A stretch of 64,000 nt of DNA, taken from contig VXAZ01004023.1 of NCBI GenBank assembly GCA_013399875.1, forward strand, positions 1,239,422 through 1,303,421, written 5' to 3'. Position 1 is the stretch's first letter; every line of letters begins with the position of its first letter. The notes under the pieces are model-generated. The model ran no database searches and was not told the origin of the DNA. It worked only from the letters and a program-made list of their open reading frames with translations. This DNA comes from Gymnorhina tibicen (lineage: Eukaryota > Chordata > Aves > Passeriformes > Artamidae). This document shows, piece by piece, positions 26,000 to 39,273 of this stretch. The position numbers were made by a program, and so were the translations under genes.

Positions 26000-26660
26000 A
26001 AATAATTATCCCAGGAGAATATTATATCTGTGTAATTTTTCCACTGTATCGATAATTACTGTATTTCACATGCCCCTTTTAATTACATAATGTCTGAGAT
26101 TAAAATTCAGCAGCCTCTCTCAAAGAGAAAGTGCTTTAATATCTGAAGTGCTGCTCCTATAAATTGGCATCTGAAAGATAGGCTAAAAAAGGGGCATAAA
26201 TACGAACATTCCCATCCTTCCTAACTGACTGCAATACCAATGAGCTGCACCGACTTTACACAGACCTCCCACATTCTTGATAGGATGTTTTCTAGCAGAG
26301 TGATCCACAAATATTATCATTCAATGACAATACAGTTTTATCAAGGTACGTCTCAATCCACAGGATACAAGCCCCACACAACAGACGGAAAATTTGGCGC
26401 AGTGATGCGCACACTGCGTGTGTTACTTACTGGTTATTGCAGTGGTCATACCGAGTCCCGTATGGCGTTACATTAACGAATGGCATGCAAGCACCTTCTG
26501 TTGAAACATCTGCGACAGGGAAATTTCAGGCATTTTTCCAGATATTTTTTTGTGCTCTCGACCAAATTTTCATTAGGGCTATAAAACCTGGCAGGCAGCA
26601 TTGTTGTGTATGATTTTTTAATAAACTGGGACATGCCTTTGTTAGAGGAGTGAAGAAAAG
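26000..26660. promoter_or_regulatory. possible conserved noncoding element cluster
   Basis: The first part (26030-26180) is rich in homeodomain cores, including ATAATTAC and TTAATTAC. The second part (26370-26480) keeps about nine CpGs in just over 100 bases within an AT-rich, CpG-poor setting. No repeat family matches and open frames are short. CpG retention plus dense TAAT cores is typical of conserved developmental enhancers. Conservation itself cannot be tested here. Confidence 0.3.
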
Positions 26661-28811
26661 GGCTCTTTAGAGACTTCTTCCTATTACAAAAAGTTCAGAA
26701 AACATATGACAGCTCACCAAACAGTGTCTCCTAACTTTTTTTTTTGTCTCCTCCAAGACTAAGAGTTCCTGTTTCTTTAGATGTATACAAAGATTTACAG
26801 GTTTTGAAATGAAACCAAAAATGCAGATTTTCTTTTTTTTTTTATCTATCAGATTAAATTATTCCAACAGTGGCATTACTTGAGAATGTATTCAAAGAAA
26901 GAGCACATAGCTAACATAGATTTTTAACTTTTTTTATCCTTTTGATGCCTGCTGCCAGGAATCTCACAAAGGATTTTCACTTACTTAACAGACAAGGTCC
27001 CTTAGAAAAAAAAAGAAGAAAGGACAGCAAATGGGCACGTGCAGATCAGATCTTGTACACAATGCAAGCCTAGAACATAGCCTTACTCCTTTTTCTTTCT
27101 CTTTTCTGGAAACACACCATTGCCTGCTCTCCCTTCTCTGCTCCCCTGCAAGACAACAGCCACCAGGCACAAATTGAAGTTCCATTTTGCAATTCTCCCT
27201 GCCACACTATGAACACTAATGCAGAACAAACATTCTTGGCAGTAAATATGTACATTATCATTATGTAAATAGGTATGTTATCATTATAGCAAAATGATGA
27301 TGTTCTTTACTAAGTCTATATTCCCTTTCCAAGAATATTATGTAGTTTGAAGTATAATTTCCATTATGCCACTGGGGCTAGAAAAACACTTCAGTTCAAC
27401 AATAATTAGTATACTGTATATAACAAAATGTTTACCATGGATAAAGACGATGTGCAATCCTAAATCCTTTTGGACAAACAAACAAATGCAGTTTTACATG
27501 GTAGTGTTCAGCCTGAGTAACCAACAGAAAGCAGTTTCAGACTAATAACCGTTCCCACATCCAAGGTGAGCATCATATTGACATTTTATGCCAACAACAC
27601 CACGAGCAATAACATTTTAAATTGTATGAGGTGAATGATCTACTGTTAGCATGAAGGTGACTTCATTTCTGAACCTGAAATGAACTAGAAATGACTGCAT
27701 GTCACAGGCTGCTGGCACTGTTAACAGTGTTTACATGAAGTTCATTGCTCAAGCGTAGGTTAAGTATATCAGCACTGCAAAACCCAAATCCTTAGGTTTT
27801 AATAATTCAAAAAGTTCTTGTGATCAAAGAGCAAGGCAAGGCCAACTCCAAAGTCCAGCAGCTGTAAGCTACTTGCACATACCTACATACCCCATGCTAC
27901 TACCTGAGAATTTGAGATATGTGTGTCCTAGACTGAGGTAAAAAAAGTCCTGACTTCTTACAGAAAAAACAGAATTGCTGGCATAAATAAAATTGGATGA
28001 AAGTGTTAATATTTTCACAGCTTCTTTTGAGGTGAGTAAATGTAAATACTTGTCTCTCATTTTCTCTGAAAAAGTGGATTAGTTATTTAGAAGTATGTAA
28101 ATGCATTCAAAATGTCTTCAGTTTCTTCATTTTCCTTTGAATGCTGCTTTGAACTGAAGAATCAATTTTAGAAAGGAAGATATGCCAATTAGAATTAAAA
28201 AAAAACAAAACAGAAGAAAGGAAACTAATTTATAAACTATAAAATATATAATGGCCACATTCTCACTGTTCTGCTGCCCACTTCTATCACAGGATCACAT
28301 ACCACATTGGAATTGTGAAAATATTATATGAAAATATGCATATGACTCTTAGCATTCTTCATTATGCACCAGCTCCCTTCAGATAGCTTTTCCTGGGAAA
28401 AATTAAATAAGGAGGATAGCCTTTGAGGACTCTCGCAGAGATCGTGCATGATGATTTCTCCTTTCCCAATGCCAATAATTAGATAATTGTTTTGCATCTT
28501 CAGGCAAATACTGTGGAAGCATATCACACTACACATTACTTTTCTCTGGCATTTCTATTCCCTTGTTACTTCAAAGCTTCTGATACGCTTGTGTTCACCA
28601 TACACATGTGTAAGGTGTTTCTGCACAGGATGCAAACACACACTTGTCACAGAGTCAGTGGTTTTCTTCTCTGACATTTGAAAACAGCTGCTGATGCTGG
28701 GCTGCCCAGGGTCTCTGGTCAGGCAGGACCAGCACATGTCCTGCCCAGCCCACTGGATCAACAGCTCCCAGACAGGTCCTGCCTGTGAAGCCAAACAAAT
28801 TGAGAGGAAGA

Positions 28812-28826
28812 AGCAGCAGCAGCAGC
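28812..28826. repeat. (AGC)5 trinucleotide repeat
   Basis: Five perfect AGC units, too short to be notable as a microsatellite. It extends a chance glutamine run in one frame. Confidence 0.85.
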
Positions 28827-31516
28827 AAGGAAGAATTTCACATGTCCCTGGAATGTTTGTTTCAATTTTGTTTCAAACTGATCAAACCATGGGAAAGTTT
28901 AGTTTCTTACTGATCCTCTCCAAACTTAAGCCTCCTCAGCAAAGTGTGCTACAAAATGAGACAGTGGCTGCTATAAAAGAAATACTTCTCTGTCTTTTAG
29001 ACCTGTTGTTTCGTAGCACCACTGGATTCCCCTCATTCTGCTGTGAGAAACAGTGAACTCCCTGTTTACATTCTCTGAAAAAAACATGACTTCATGTACC
29101 TCTTTCATATAATCTGAATATATTTTTAAAGCTGAAAAGTCCTAATCTGTTCCGTCTCTTTGCATACGAAAGCCATGCCATGTATCTGCTACCCTTGTCT
29201 AGGATACCTCTCCTACTTCTACCACACCTTCTGCACACAATATAAGCCATAATATATTGCTAATTTATAAGATAATCCATTAATATTTTCAGTCATTTTC
29301 CGGAACAGAAGTGGAACAGAAAACTCATTTTCACATAGGCTGTCGCAGCTTGAACTATGCAAATAATTGACTGGGAGAGTTGCTGGTACCAAGTGGAAAC
29401 AAGTAATCCAAATGAAAAATTTCATTTCAAGTCAAGGGGAAGCAAACAACACCAAAAAATAACTTAATTCTGCAAAGCAAGCAAACTAGTTCTAAAAAAC
29501 CCTATTATTTCCTGATGAGATGAGAAACTTTCTTTTATTCTAAGGACTTCAGCAGTTTTTAAAGAAAACTTAAGGAAATGTTACCCCAAAAAGCTTACCT
29601 TTTTTTGAAATTTAAGGCAAAACAGGTGGCTGGAGTGAATCATGAAAAGAAAGAGCAATATGAGCAACTGGATATAAGCAAGACCTTATAAACCAGACCA
29701 GAACAATCTAGGTTTTCCTCGCTAATCTAAGGATCACTATTAATATATTTGTTATTCTTATTGCTTTGATACAGCCAGCTAGGACATGTACCTGGCAGAT
29801 TTCCATTGACATTTAGCATTAAGAGTCCAGGTCAGTAAAGCCAGCATTGGGCTGCTCACACAAGGTTGTGCTGTTGGAGCTCACACCACTTCCTGTGTCT
29901 GTAAGATTTAAATGTAGCACTTGGGCAAAATCATCAAACACAGCATCATCCACAAACACAACAGTATCCAGTGGCCTAGTCTTTCCACGACAAAGCACGA
30001 GCAGAGAAGGCACCATGATGGACTCCAAAAAAAGCAAACAGAGTGTAAGGAAGGGATCGGTTACTCAGGATGTTGCTGTAAGGCGGACAGCAGTAACTGT
30101 CTAAGTGTTGAAGGTTCTCATTTCTTCCACATGAAAAATGCAGCTGCCATAAGAGATTGACACAAAAGTTTCATGTAGGTAGATGCATCCTATAGCTGTC
30201 TAATGGAACAATGATATAATGTAGCCCAAGTCAAAACTGAAACAAAGCTTTTAATAGTGGGAACAATTAATTCTCAAAAAATATGTCCATGTAACAAGAG
30301 GGCACTGCCATAATTCTGAAGTTTTAAACTTTCTGGAGTTAATACTTCTGTTTCTCCAGCTGGTCATATTTTCTCAAGTTCATGCCTGGCAAAGGTCTCT
30401 CCCTCTCTTCAGATAGGTCAAGAATTGTGTTGAAGAAAAGATTCTGGGTCTGAGAAGATTTTGCAGCTGAAGAATACAACATGTCCCAGCCAGTAGCAGG
30501 AAGGAAGGTGGTGGGGTTTTTTCTGCTTTTCATGGACCTTGGTTACTTGCCTGGGGCCCAACAGAAGTTGCTATAAGACCAACTTTCCAAAAGGTGATGA
30601 CACACCAAGGAGGAGGAGTGTCATGGTGGGGTTGTTCAAGGTCAGATGTCTGGGTTAAAATGTACAATTAACTTTTTAAAAGAACAGCACACAAAATGTT
30701 GTGGTGCAGGCAAGGGGATCTCTTGATATCTGTATTTTGCATGCCACTTTGTGAAAAGAAGAAAATATGCATTCCTCTCCCACTGAATACAGGCAGCCCT
30801 GCAGATTGATTTTGGTCCATGCCATGAGGTTAATGCACAGCTTGATCTGCACTGACATGAAAATACCATCTGCATAACCCCGGCTTGCCTTGCTGGGAGA
30901 AGAGAAGATACAGGACTCAGCAGCTGGTCTCAGCTACTCTGGGAAAATGTTCCTCTCCAGACCAAGTTTGGATCCAGCCATATCTGGCAAAAGTATTATA
31001 ACTATATCACATGCATACTCCAGAGAAATCTTAGGAAGCTTAATGGAAGTTCAGTTCATATGTTGAGGCTGTTACATGAAAAGCATCAGGAAAAGCATAA
31101 ACTGTTCCTGTTTCAAAATCGTACAGGGAAGTATGTGGTCTAATAACTTCACAAGACTGTCATGAGTTACTCAAATATTCCTAACTGAACATACATAATT
31201 CAAAAGAAGAAATTTTCTTTCTCTTTGGTTAATATCAAAGTAACAGTTTTCATCCCTGAGCTGTGCAACAGAAAGCTGACTTCCTTTTTGGTGAGAAGGA
31301 CATAATACTGAATCTTGCCATAAGGATGAAAGCACAATAATCTGTTTTGTGCATTACACAAAGGAAGGCCTACACTCAGTCTCCTGAACTTTCTGACAGC
31401 AAGAGTGCACGTTTTGAAACAATGCTTGTCCCAACAGAAAAACACTTCCTGTATCAGGTCCTCGCCTATTGCACCAAAAGAAAAAGGCTTTTGTTTGTCT
31501 TGTGTGAGGTTTTTGT

Positions 31517-31533
31517 TGGTGGTGGTGGTGGGG
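31517..31533. repeat. (TGG)5 repeat in T-rich context
   Basis: Five TGG units followed by T-rich DNA up to about 31560. Simple sequence. Confidence 0.75.
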
Positions 31534-31829
31534 TTTTCTTGTTTGTTTTTTTTTGTTTCCTTAGATATAAGTGTACACTCTATTTATTTAAAAGTTAATT
31601 GACTCAGTAAATTGATGCAATCTTTCGTAACCTCGCAGATTTTTAAAAATATCAAATTTGCAATCAGTTTAGTGTACTGTTCCACCAGGGCTGCTTTCAC
31701 TGTAATTCTAAAGCCACAGGGCCACATTCACCTCAGCGAAAATCAAGGTATGACTGCTCTTCTGTGCTCAGGGGAGATCCGCACTCTCTGCATTGCATGG
31801 CAACCCTGCTGAAGAGTGGGAGCAGAGCC

Positions 31830-32000
31830 GTTAAGAGAGCCCTTGCCCAAAAGCATCCCCTCAGCTTCAGGGAGTGCCCGCTCCTCGTCGTGCCCTGTGG
31901 TTGGGCTGGTGCTGGGGCGCTTTGCCCGGCAGGGCTGGCTCTGCCTCCCGCCCCGCGCACACGCGGCTGCAGGCAGATTGCGAGGTGACATGGTCAGCCT
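31830..32000. other. GC-rich patch
   Basis: A locally GC-rich stretch with about ten CpGs, including CCGCCCCGCGC-like text near 31950. It could be a small orphan CpG island. Overlapping open frames on both strands are explained by its composition. Confidence 0.45.
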
Positions 32001-32339
32001 GATGAAGTACACAAAAGCTTTTGGCACTGCATATCTGCAATATCATGGACAGTCAAGGAGGCGCCTGTTATAAAAATACACAGTGAAACACAACTGGAGG
32101 ACTGCTCTTTCTCAAGGGCTAACGTAATGCATTCCTTCTGTTTAGGCTCATTTTCCAGCCTTTCACATTCTTTGTGAACAAGAGTTATAAAACAAGCCTG
32201 ATGCGGTCCAATTATTTTTACTTTGAAGGCCATTAATCAAGATTGACTAAGAAAATGAAGACAGCTAAGCAAAATTTCATATGTGACTAGAGTGAGATTA
32301 AAATAAAACCAGATGGGGATGGACAGAGACGTTAAGCTG
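32001..32339. promoter_or_regulatory. possible conserved noncoding element
   Basis: Next to the GC-rich patch, this AT-rich stretch has closely spaced homeodomain cores (CAATTA, TTAATCAAGATTGA near 32215-32250) and no repeat match. The layout of a GC patch beside a TAAT-rich element resembles 6950-7360. The call is inference only. Confidence 0.22.
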
Positions 32340-32379
32340 CTTTCTCTCCCCCTTCCCTCCCCTTTTTTTTTCTTTTTTT
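32340..32379. repeat. 40-base uninterrupted pyrimidine tract
   Basis: Every base from 32340 to 32379 is C or T. Such tracts can form triplex DNA or serve as a polypyrimidine tract, but no exon is seen after it. Confidence 0.85.
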
Positions 32380-33606
32380 GACTCATGTAATAAATGTCTT
32401 TTACAAATTACAGCACTCTTATTTTCTTACAGTAAATCAAATTGGGTCATAATGTACAAGTGGTCTCATTGCTGAAATGTCAAAAATAGAACCCGCCTTG
32501 TTCTTCCAAAGCAATTCCTCAAATCTAAACCAGCAGTGTGGCCTGACAGTCTATAAACCATCTACCTGGATGCAGATCCCTTTTAAGGTAACTGTCTGTA
32601 GCTGATAGAAGTATTTACAAGCGTCCAACATGAGCCATAGGCAGAGATCTATAGCATGCAGCAATTTGCAGGGGTCTGAATCTGAAGGTCTTACATACAT
32701 TGCATTTCTACAATTTTCAGGGAGTTTATGGAACTGGGACTTTTTTTCTAATGATCAAACAACTTTGAGTTAATGCCAACCAGTAGACCTACAAAAATTA
32801 TATATAAAAAAGCTTGAATAATTTTCACAAAACCCCTTTTTAATTGATTAGATGAAAGCTAGTGTACACACTGAGGAACTTCTTTAGAGATTTCAGGACA
32901 CAGCAAGGAAAATACAAATCAGAAGGACAGATAAAGATCCAGAATGATGGTCAATACTATAAGGATTGGGAAGGATTTTCTTTTTATAAAGTGACTAGTA
33001 CAAATGACGTTAGGTAGGAAGATGAAATAGTCATGTACATATTATTGCCCTTTTATGAAATAAATTAGGGAATTTAATAATTAATTTTTAATATAAAAGA
33101 AGGGAAAATTTTAAAAAATGTTTTTAGACTCACAATTTAAAGTAAGTGCTGCTTTGGAACCAGATTTTGAACATATATGGACTGGTAAGTAAGCTCACTT
33201 ATAGCAGTCCTGACCTATCCAGAAGCATGTTTGATTAAACACAAGTATCTCGCTGCCAAGGGAAAAAACCAGTCAACCCACCAAATAAAAAACCCAAACA
33301 AGTAGTTAATCAGTATCTCATACAGGGGTCCGAGACATCCCAATTTTGCAGGAAGGTTAGCTGGTACAATCCAACACAGAGGCTACATCCCCAAATTCTA
33401 CTGTGCTTGAAATGTTAATTGGGTCAGAGATCGGCCCCTATCCCTATGAGAACATCTTGTTTTTAAGAAGGAAAGATCCTGCACATGTAACTTGAAATTT
33501 TGTAAGTGCTATGAGTACATATTTCTTTCCCAGACTCTTTCATGCATCACCTGTCCTAATTCATTTAAACCCATAGCTACCCATTCACTATAATGTTGCA
33601 GAAATA
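32380..33606. other. AT-rich unique DNA, no supported gene
   Basis: No gene, mobile element or RNA gene was recognised. Confidence 0.5.
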
Positions 33607-34765
33607 AGCCTGGAAGGCATCTCAAGGGATCATTTAGGCCATCCCCTCCACCAAGTCAGGATCAGCTGTTCCTAAATTATTCTTGACAGACGTTTGTCTA
33701 ACCTGTTTGTCAGCCCTCGTACAGTGAAGTTTGTACAGGCTTCCTACCCAATCAATTCTGATACTATCACAGAAAACATTTCCTCGTGTCTACCCTTAAT
33801 CTCTTTTCCTGAAAGTTAAGCCCACTACTTCTTTTGGACATTCACAACATTTTATTACTTTCCTCTTTGCTGCTACCTTTTAAACATTTGAAGACTTATC
33901 ATACATCCCTTCAGTTTGCCTCTTTCTAGACTAAACAACCTCACTGCCTTGAGTCTTTCCTCACAGGTCATGTTTTCCAGACCCTCAATCGCTCATGCTC
34001 GTCTCCTTGGACTCTTTCCAACTGATTTGCATCTTTCTTGAAATGCAGTGCCCCAAACTGGACCCAGTGCTCCAGATGAGGTGAGAAAGCAGAAGGACTA
34101 TTTCATGTTTCTTACATATGCCAACATTGTTTATACAACCCAGTATGATGTTTGGGGGTTTGGTAACAGCCTGACCTTCCTCACTCATGTTCATTTTGTG
34201 TTTGCTCTGGCCCCCAGCTCCTTCACTGAAGAAAAGCTAATTTGTCATCCACTCCACCCCCATGCAGCCCCCATCGAAGCCCAAGCACACTGCCTGCTCT
34301 TCCACACACTCTCTTTGCTTTAGGCCATTGCCCCAGTTTTTCAAGATCATTTTCATCTTCCAAAGCCTTTGCAATCCCTGCTGACTTGGTATCATGTGCA
34401 GTCTACTATCTAGGTTCTTAATTAAACTAACTAATAGAACTGGGCCCAAGAAAAAGCTTGAAGAATCCACCCTTCTGGTCAGATAGTGAACTGGTGATAA
34501 CTACTTTTTGTGTACAGTTTCCCATGCAGTTACATTCTGACAATGTATCCTTCACTTATTTTTATTGAACATCATGTGAGACAATGTCAAAAATCTTAAT
34601 GAAGTCAAGATGCATGGTACCTACTTCTTTGCTTTATCCAGAAGTCCTATTAACCTTAATTACTTCTGTAGTGTTATCTGGCATGTTTTGTTTCCTTCCA
34701 CTTGGTAATCTATTGCTCTGCTATCTTGTAGGTGCTCACAGGAGTCTTGTTAGATGTTTGCATTT
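33607..34765 (-). mobile_element. ancient CR1 LINE, ORF2 (reverse transcriptase) region, antisense
   Basis: The plus strand follows, in order, the antisense of a CR1 ORF2 region. Landmarks are 'ctcaagggatcatttaggcc', 'gacagacgtttgtctaacct', 'gtgccccaaactggacccag', 'tgctccagatgagg', 'gacttggtatcat', 'aactgggcccaagaa', 'gagacaatgtcaaaaatctt' and 'aatgaagtcaagatgcatgg'. The sense strand of the element is therefore the minus strand. These pieces encode the C-terminal part of the reverse transcriptase in intact relatives. Here the frames are broken throughout and there is a divergent middle part (about 34100-34310). The decay suggests an old amniote-level copy, far older than the CR1 at 21.2 kb. 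Confidence 0.85.
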
Positions 34766-37700
34766 TTTCTACAGAGGAAATGAGTCTTAGTGAGTTTTAA
34801 TTCTGTTAGTCCACCTTTCTTTATTTTTAAGTGATAATTATTTTTCATACTCTGTTTTTGTTTTTAGTCTTCCCTTTTTTTTTTTTAAGAAAATGATGAA
34901 GTTTATGTTTCTAGGAGTAGCAGAATATTTTAAAGCAATAGCCTGCTCCACATAGTCTTGAAGACCGTATTCTCTGTGTTATATCTTCCCGTTCCTGCTT
35001 GGGTGTCCTGTCACAATTTATTTGTTTATTTCTTTCCTCACAGAAATCTTTGCTCCATCCCAGCCTATTTTCTCCTTCAGTTCTTTCTTGCTGTGCCTTT
35101 TCTGACTGATAAATGGAAAAGTAGTTCAACAACATTCAAGTGCAATTTAAGCTTTTGAACCCAAGGTATTTGAGGTCCTTTAGTATAAAGGTTAATTCAC
35201 CTAATTCCTGATTTCACATTCAAATATCCTTATGAACAGTAGATCACACGGTTGTCTCTGCGGGGAAAGCTGCTTAGAAGCATAAAAAAGCTCTGCACTC
35301 TGCCTTGTATTTTCTCAGATCAAAGAGATTTGAGTGGTGCTGATAGTAGCTTTCAAGAGATGTTACTAGTGGCAAAATTCAGTAGCTGTTTTCCTGGATG
35401 CTTGTTTATCTCTCTCACATTCCCTTTCCTTAATTTAGCTAAACATATACCTAGGTCAACCTTCCATTGTCCATTGCCCTTGATAATGCCTTTACTCGCC
35501 TCATTTCCCATGTCTCACTTGCAGAGGAATAAAAACGCAGATGTATTACTGAGGGATGAAAACAAAAACAGAGACCAGTTTTTGAGCTCTGCAAAGCCAT
35601 AGTGTTTTGAAGGGTGTTTTTGTGGCACTGGATTTTAGATGGTCTCCACTCTGAAAAAACAAAGCAAGCAAAATAAAATTTTGAAATTATAAGGCAAGCA
35701 ACAACTTAAACTTTCGCATTTGCTGGAAGGTGCTTTGAACTAATACTATTCCTCTGAGCCTGTGACTGTGACTCTGTATTCCCCAAGCTCCATTTTATAC
35801 AGGGCTGAGAAGCTGAGACTTTCCTGAAACTATAGCAGTGGAAGATGTCTGAACCAGCTGCAAAGAAAGCACACACCCTGCCAGGGCTCTGCTTAACTCA
35901 CCTTGCAGCACAAGCAGAAGCCAAGAACGGATTCTCCATCTACGCCAGTTCCTCACCACCTTCCCAAACTCTGCTCTCACATCTATCCTTTCAGCTATCT
36001 CTGATGCTTTCAGACACAAACTACCTTTTTTTTTCTCCTAAGTGCCTTGATAAATAAAGCAGCCAATGCAACCTCTCACTGAAGGAAGGTGTTTATCTAT
36101 TTTTGTAAATAACAGCTGTGTGGAGTTGGTGAATGTTCATTTATCAGCATTTCAACATATTCCTATGGAAAACTGCAACTATTCATTTAAAAAACCTGAA
36201 ACAATACCACTTTTATTAACCTGGTCTACTTGTTATGCTGGTCTGCTATGGATTCTGTTTGAAGTTAATGGAAATCCAGTAGATCCTTCTATCTCCAGTT
36301 CTGTGGAACTGGCTCACCAACAGAATAGAGCAAGCATCACTTGCTGTAGTGCCGCACTTCTTTTGGGACATCAAAGTGGGAAAAACTTCATTCTCCAGGT
36401 GAGTATCTTCAATTTCAGCCAAGATACTTCAGAATTCAGCTATCACATACCTTTAAAACAGGAGAAAGATTAATCCATTTTCTTCCACTCTTCACAAAAG
36501 TTCAGCATCTCTCCCCTGTTGCACCTGACCTTAGGTTATCAGAGCACTGCACAGGAGGTGCATTGCTATGCTCTGCTAAAAACATTGGTGATCTGAGGCT
36601 TTCCAGGTGCCTTAGTCAACCTGTTCCCTAGACAGCAACACCTGCTTGGGAGCTCCCCTTCTCTGCTCAGGTGTTTTCTTTGTCACATGTACCATTAATG
36701 ATCTGCAGATGGGCTGAACTGCTGGCTAGTTCATCACTCCAAGGCTTGACTCAGGGAGGAAAGACTTAATCCAGATGGGATTTAACCTGCAGTGTGTTGC
36801 ACAGGCTGTCCATTTGAAATTATTGCCCACTAGCATAGAGTGAAAAAACATTTTTCACAGTGTGTGGTGAGAGACATTGACACTGCAACACACTGGTAAG
36901 CACCTAAGAAAATAAATAGTCTGTATTTGCTAGTATGCACTGACAATTTATGTCACATGACAGGACAGACAGAGCCATTTGATCCTGCTCTTTTGCCTGG
37001 TTGAGGCTAAAGATATTCTCTGGCCTACTCACCAGACACATTTTATAGCCCAAGCAGTGCAACTCAGTGAGGTGTTTCAGCCAATGTTAATGAAGTGGAA
37101 TTTATGGCAAAGGTTGAAAGACAGAATAACAAAGCAGGTAATTTGCTCTAAGAAGTGTGGGGTTTGTGGTCTGTTTCCATTCCCAGAGGTAAGGTCAGGA
37201 AGGAAAACCTAATGGGTAACACATAAGAGTCTCAAGACTTGGGCTTGATTCAAACTGGTGCTTTAAACTTCTCGAGCAAGCCACGTATTTGTGCCTCCTT
37301 GTCTCAGTGAGCAGCTGTAGGTTAAGATCATGCATGGTGGCAATGAGCAGTGTGGAAAATCCTGACATGGAAAAACACCTCAAGAGGAAGCTGTGAAGTT
37401 ATTTCCTGGTAGTTTGGGACTGGACAGAACATAAGCCTGTATTTCATCTGAAGTGCTTGCATAAAATTGTTGTGGGAGTTTTTCAAAGACCCTCTGTTGA
37501 GTCCAAGTTACAACTTGTTTAGGACACTCAGGAAACCAAGAAAACTTTCAAACCATAATATGAGTTACTGTTAGCTCCTATATAGAGGCTAAAATACTAA
37601 GACAGTGTTTCAACAGCGTCCAGGCATGTCTGCTTGGACAGAAATCTGCCTTCAAACTTGTCCTGCTCTGTTTCTCACCAACCTTCCACCCCATATCCTC

Positions 37701-38911
37701 TCTGGGAAAGCCCCGGACTTTATAAAGAATTGTGCTCTGCTACCTGTGGTCTCACCTGTTCCAAGGACCACATCACAACTGTGTCTCAACCCATGCTTCT
37801 AGGGTTTCTTGCCAGCAGAGAAGGAAAGCTGAACTGTGTGGTTCCCTAGGTGAACACTTCTAATAGCCAGGGAGTCCTATCATCAATTTCCAGTCAGGAA
37901 TCCAGTCAGCAGCCCTTTCAGCACATGATATGGTAACATCACACTATTTTGATATAGTCATATTACAGTTTTTAAAACACTTCTAAGAGTATATTTAAAT
38001 GATATTTTATCTGCTACTGTTTAAGGCTACCTCAAACCTGCAACTACACCATCAGGCAATAGCTGTGCTCCTGAGGAAGATTTTGATGCCCACCAATACA
38101 GAACAGTCATCTTTATTTGCTCCAGATTAGTAACAGTAAATGAAGAACAGTTTCTGGAGCCCTTCTAGTTCTGAAATCTACCTCGACTCCTCATATTGTG
38201 TCAAACATGTACTTATTAAACTTAGTGCCTTATTTCTTCCATCACCTGTTACTGATATCATTGTTTATGATAATGGCTATTATGTTTACCAGATGTCAAT
38301 GAAGAGATGCATTTGACTCTTTAGTGTAGTGAAGACCGTATTGCAAAGAAAAATGAGGATTTTTTTCTTCAAGCACTACCTATTTGGAATAAACTCTGAA
38401 GGAATTAATTCTGTTCCATTCTGGGTGGGTGAATTCACATAAAGAAAGCGAAAAAAGAAATATTATCTCTTCTAGGGAGGTAATGCTTCACTTTAGGATA
38501 GGAGATAAAAAGGATTATGGAATTTTAGAAATAATTTCTTTCTTCCCTCCTGGGCTACCCTTGTTTTGCCTATGGTATCATTCCTAGAATATCTAGGCTG
38601 CATGCAGTGTTGAAGTGTAATTTTCTGTCATTACAGTCACACAAAGTAATATATGCATATGCAGTTCTAGTTAGGAAGGGTATGGTCAGATCCTTACCTG
38701 ACTACTTTAAATGCTTTTGCCATATGATCTCTCATACCAAAGAAATCATACAGGAACCTTTTTCATGCTGTAAAAGACAATGACCCATTCCACACTAAAT
38801 TCACTATTTTCAGTAAGTGGGCATAACGGTGAACTTTCCAGAGCACGCAGCTCATTTCCAGTGTCTTTGTGCACACACAGTTCAGTTGTTGTTCAAATAG
38901 CTCTGACTTAC
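34766..38911. other. unique DNA, no supported gene
   Basis: No gene or mobile element is recognised. A 135-codon plus-strand frame (36066-36473) has no domain or start context and is within chance length. A POU-dimer-like site lies at 38653-38663. Confidence 0.5.
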
Positions 38912-39108
38912 AGCATGAACATACAGCAAAGAAGGCACTCCAAAGACCTAGCTGTCTGCCACTTTTTTCTCAAATCTTGCTGTTTTACTGAATGCTCTCT
39001 GTCTCTGGCATGTCCATGCTCTCCTTTCACATATTTCATTGGTTCGTTTGGGCTTTTTTTTCCACATATAACTAAATTACAAAAATTATTTATTTGAAAG
39101 CCAAGTAT
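38912..39108 (-). other. possible minus-strand exon
   Basis: A 197-base segment is open for 65 codons plus two bases. It follows a fair acceptor (cacttctgcag) and ends at a very good donor (GCT, then GTAAGTC). The translation includes NEPMKYVKGEHGHARDREHS. It would follow the candidate at 39274-39400 in phase. No protein family is recognised and composition alone could produce this. Confidence 0.22.
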
Positions 39109-39273
39109 CTGCAGAAGTGACAATTTAAAGAGTTAGCTACAGTACATGGCTGGCATGGGCACATTTTGCCTACCACTGTACTTGAGGCATGCCAACTTCT
39201 CTAACTGAAAGCACAGAGACAGACGGTGGCTTTTAACATCCGATGGCCTGTGGTTCCTCAGCCTGAACTGTAC

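Larger units (their letters stand above)
26661..31829. other. unique DNA, no supported gene
   Basis: No gene or mobile element is recognised. It contains an (AGC)5 run (28812-28826), nested inverted repeats near 28698-28784, and a short minus-strand open frame (29819-30037) of ordinary chance length. Confidence 0.5.

Noticed and set aside
29819..30037. Minus-strand 72-codon frame with acidic, protein-like translation
   Set aside because: No convincing acceptor, no domain, chance length.
38182..38318. Two short exon-like minus-strand segments in matching phase
   Set aside because: They would need a 44-base intron and a 29-base exon, so they are most likely chance.
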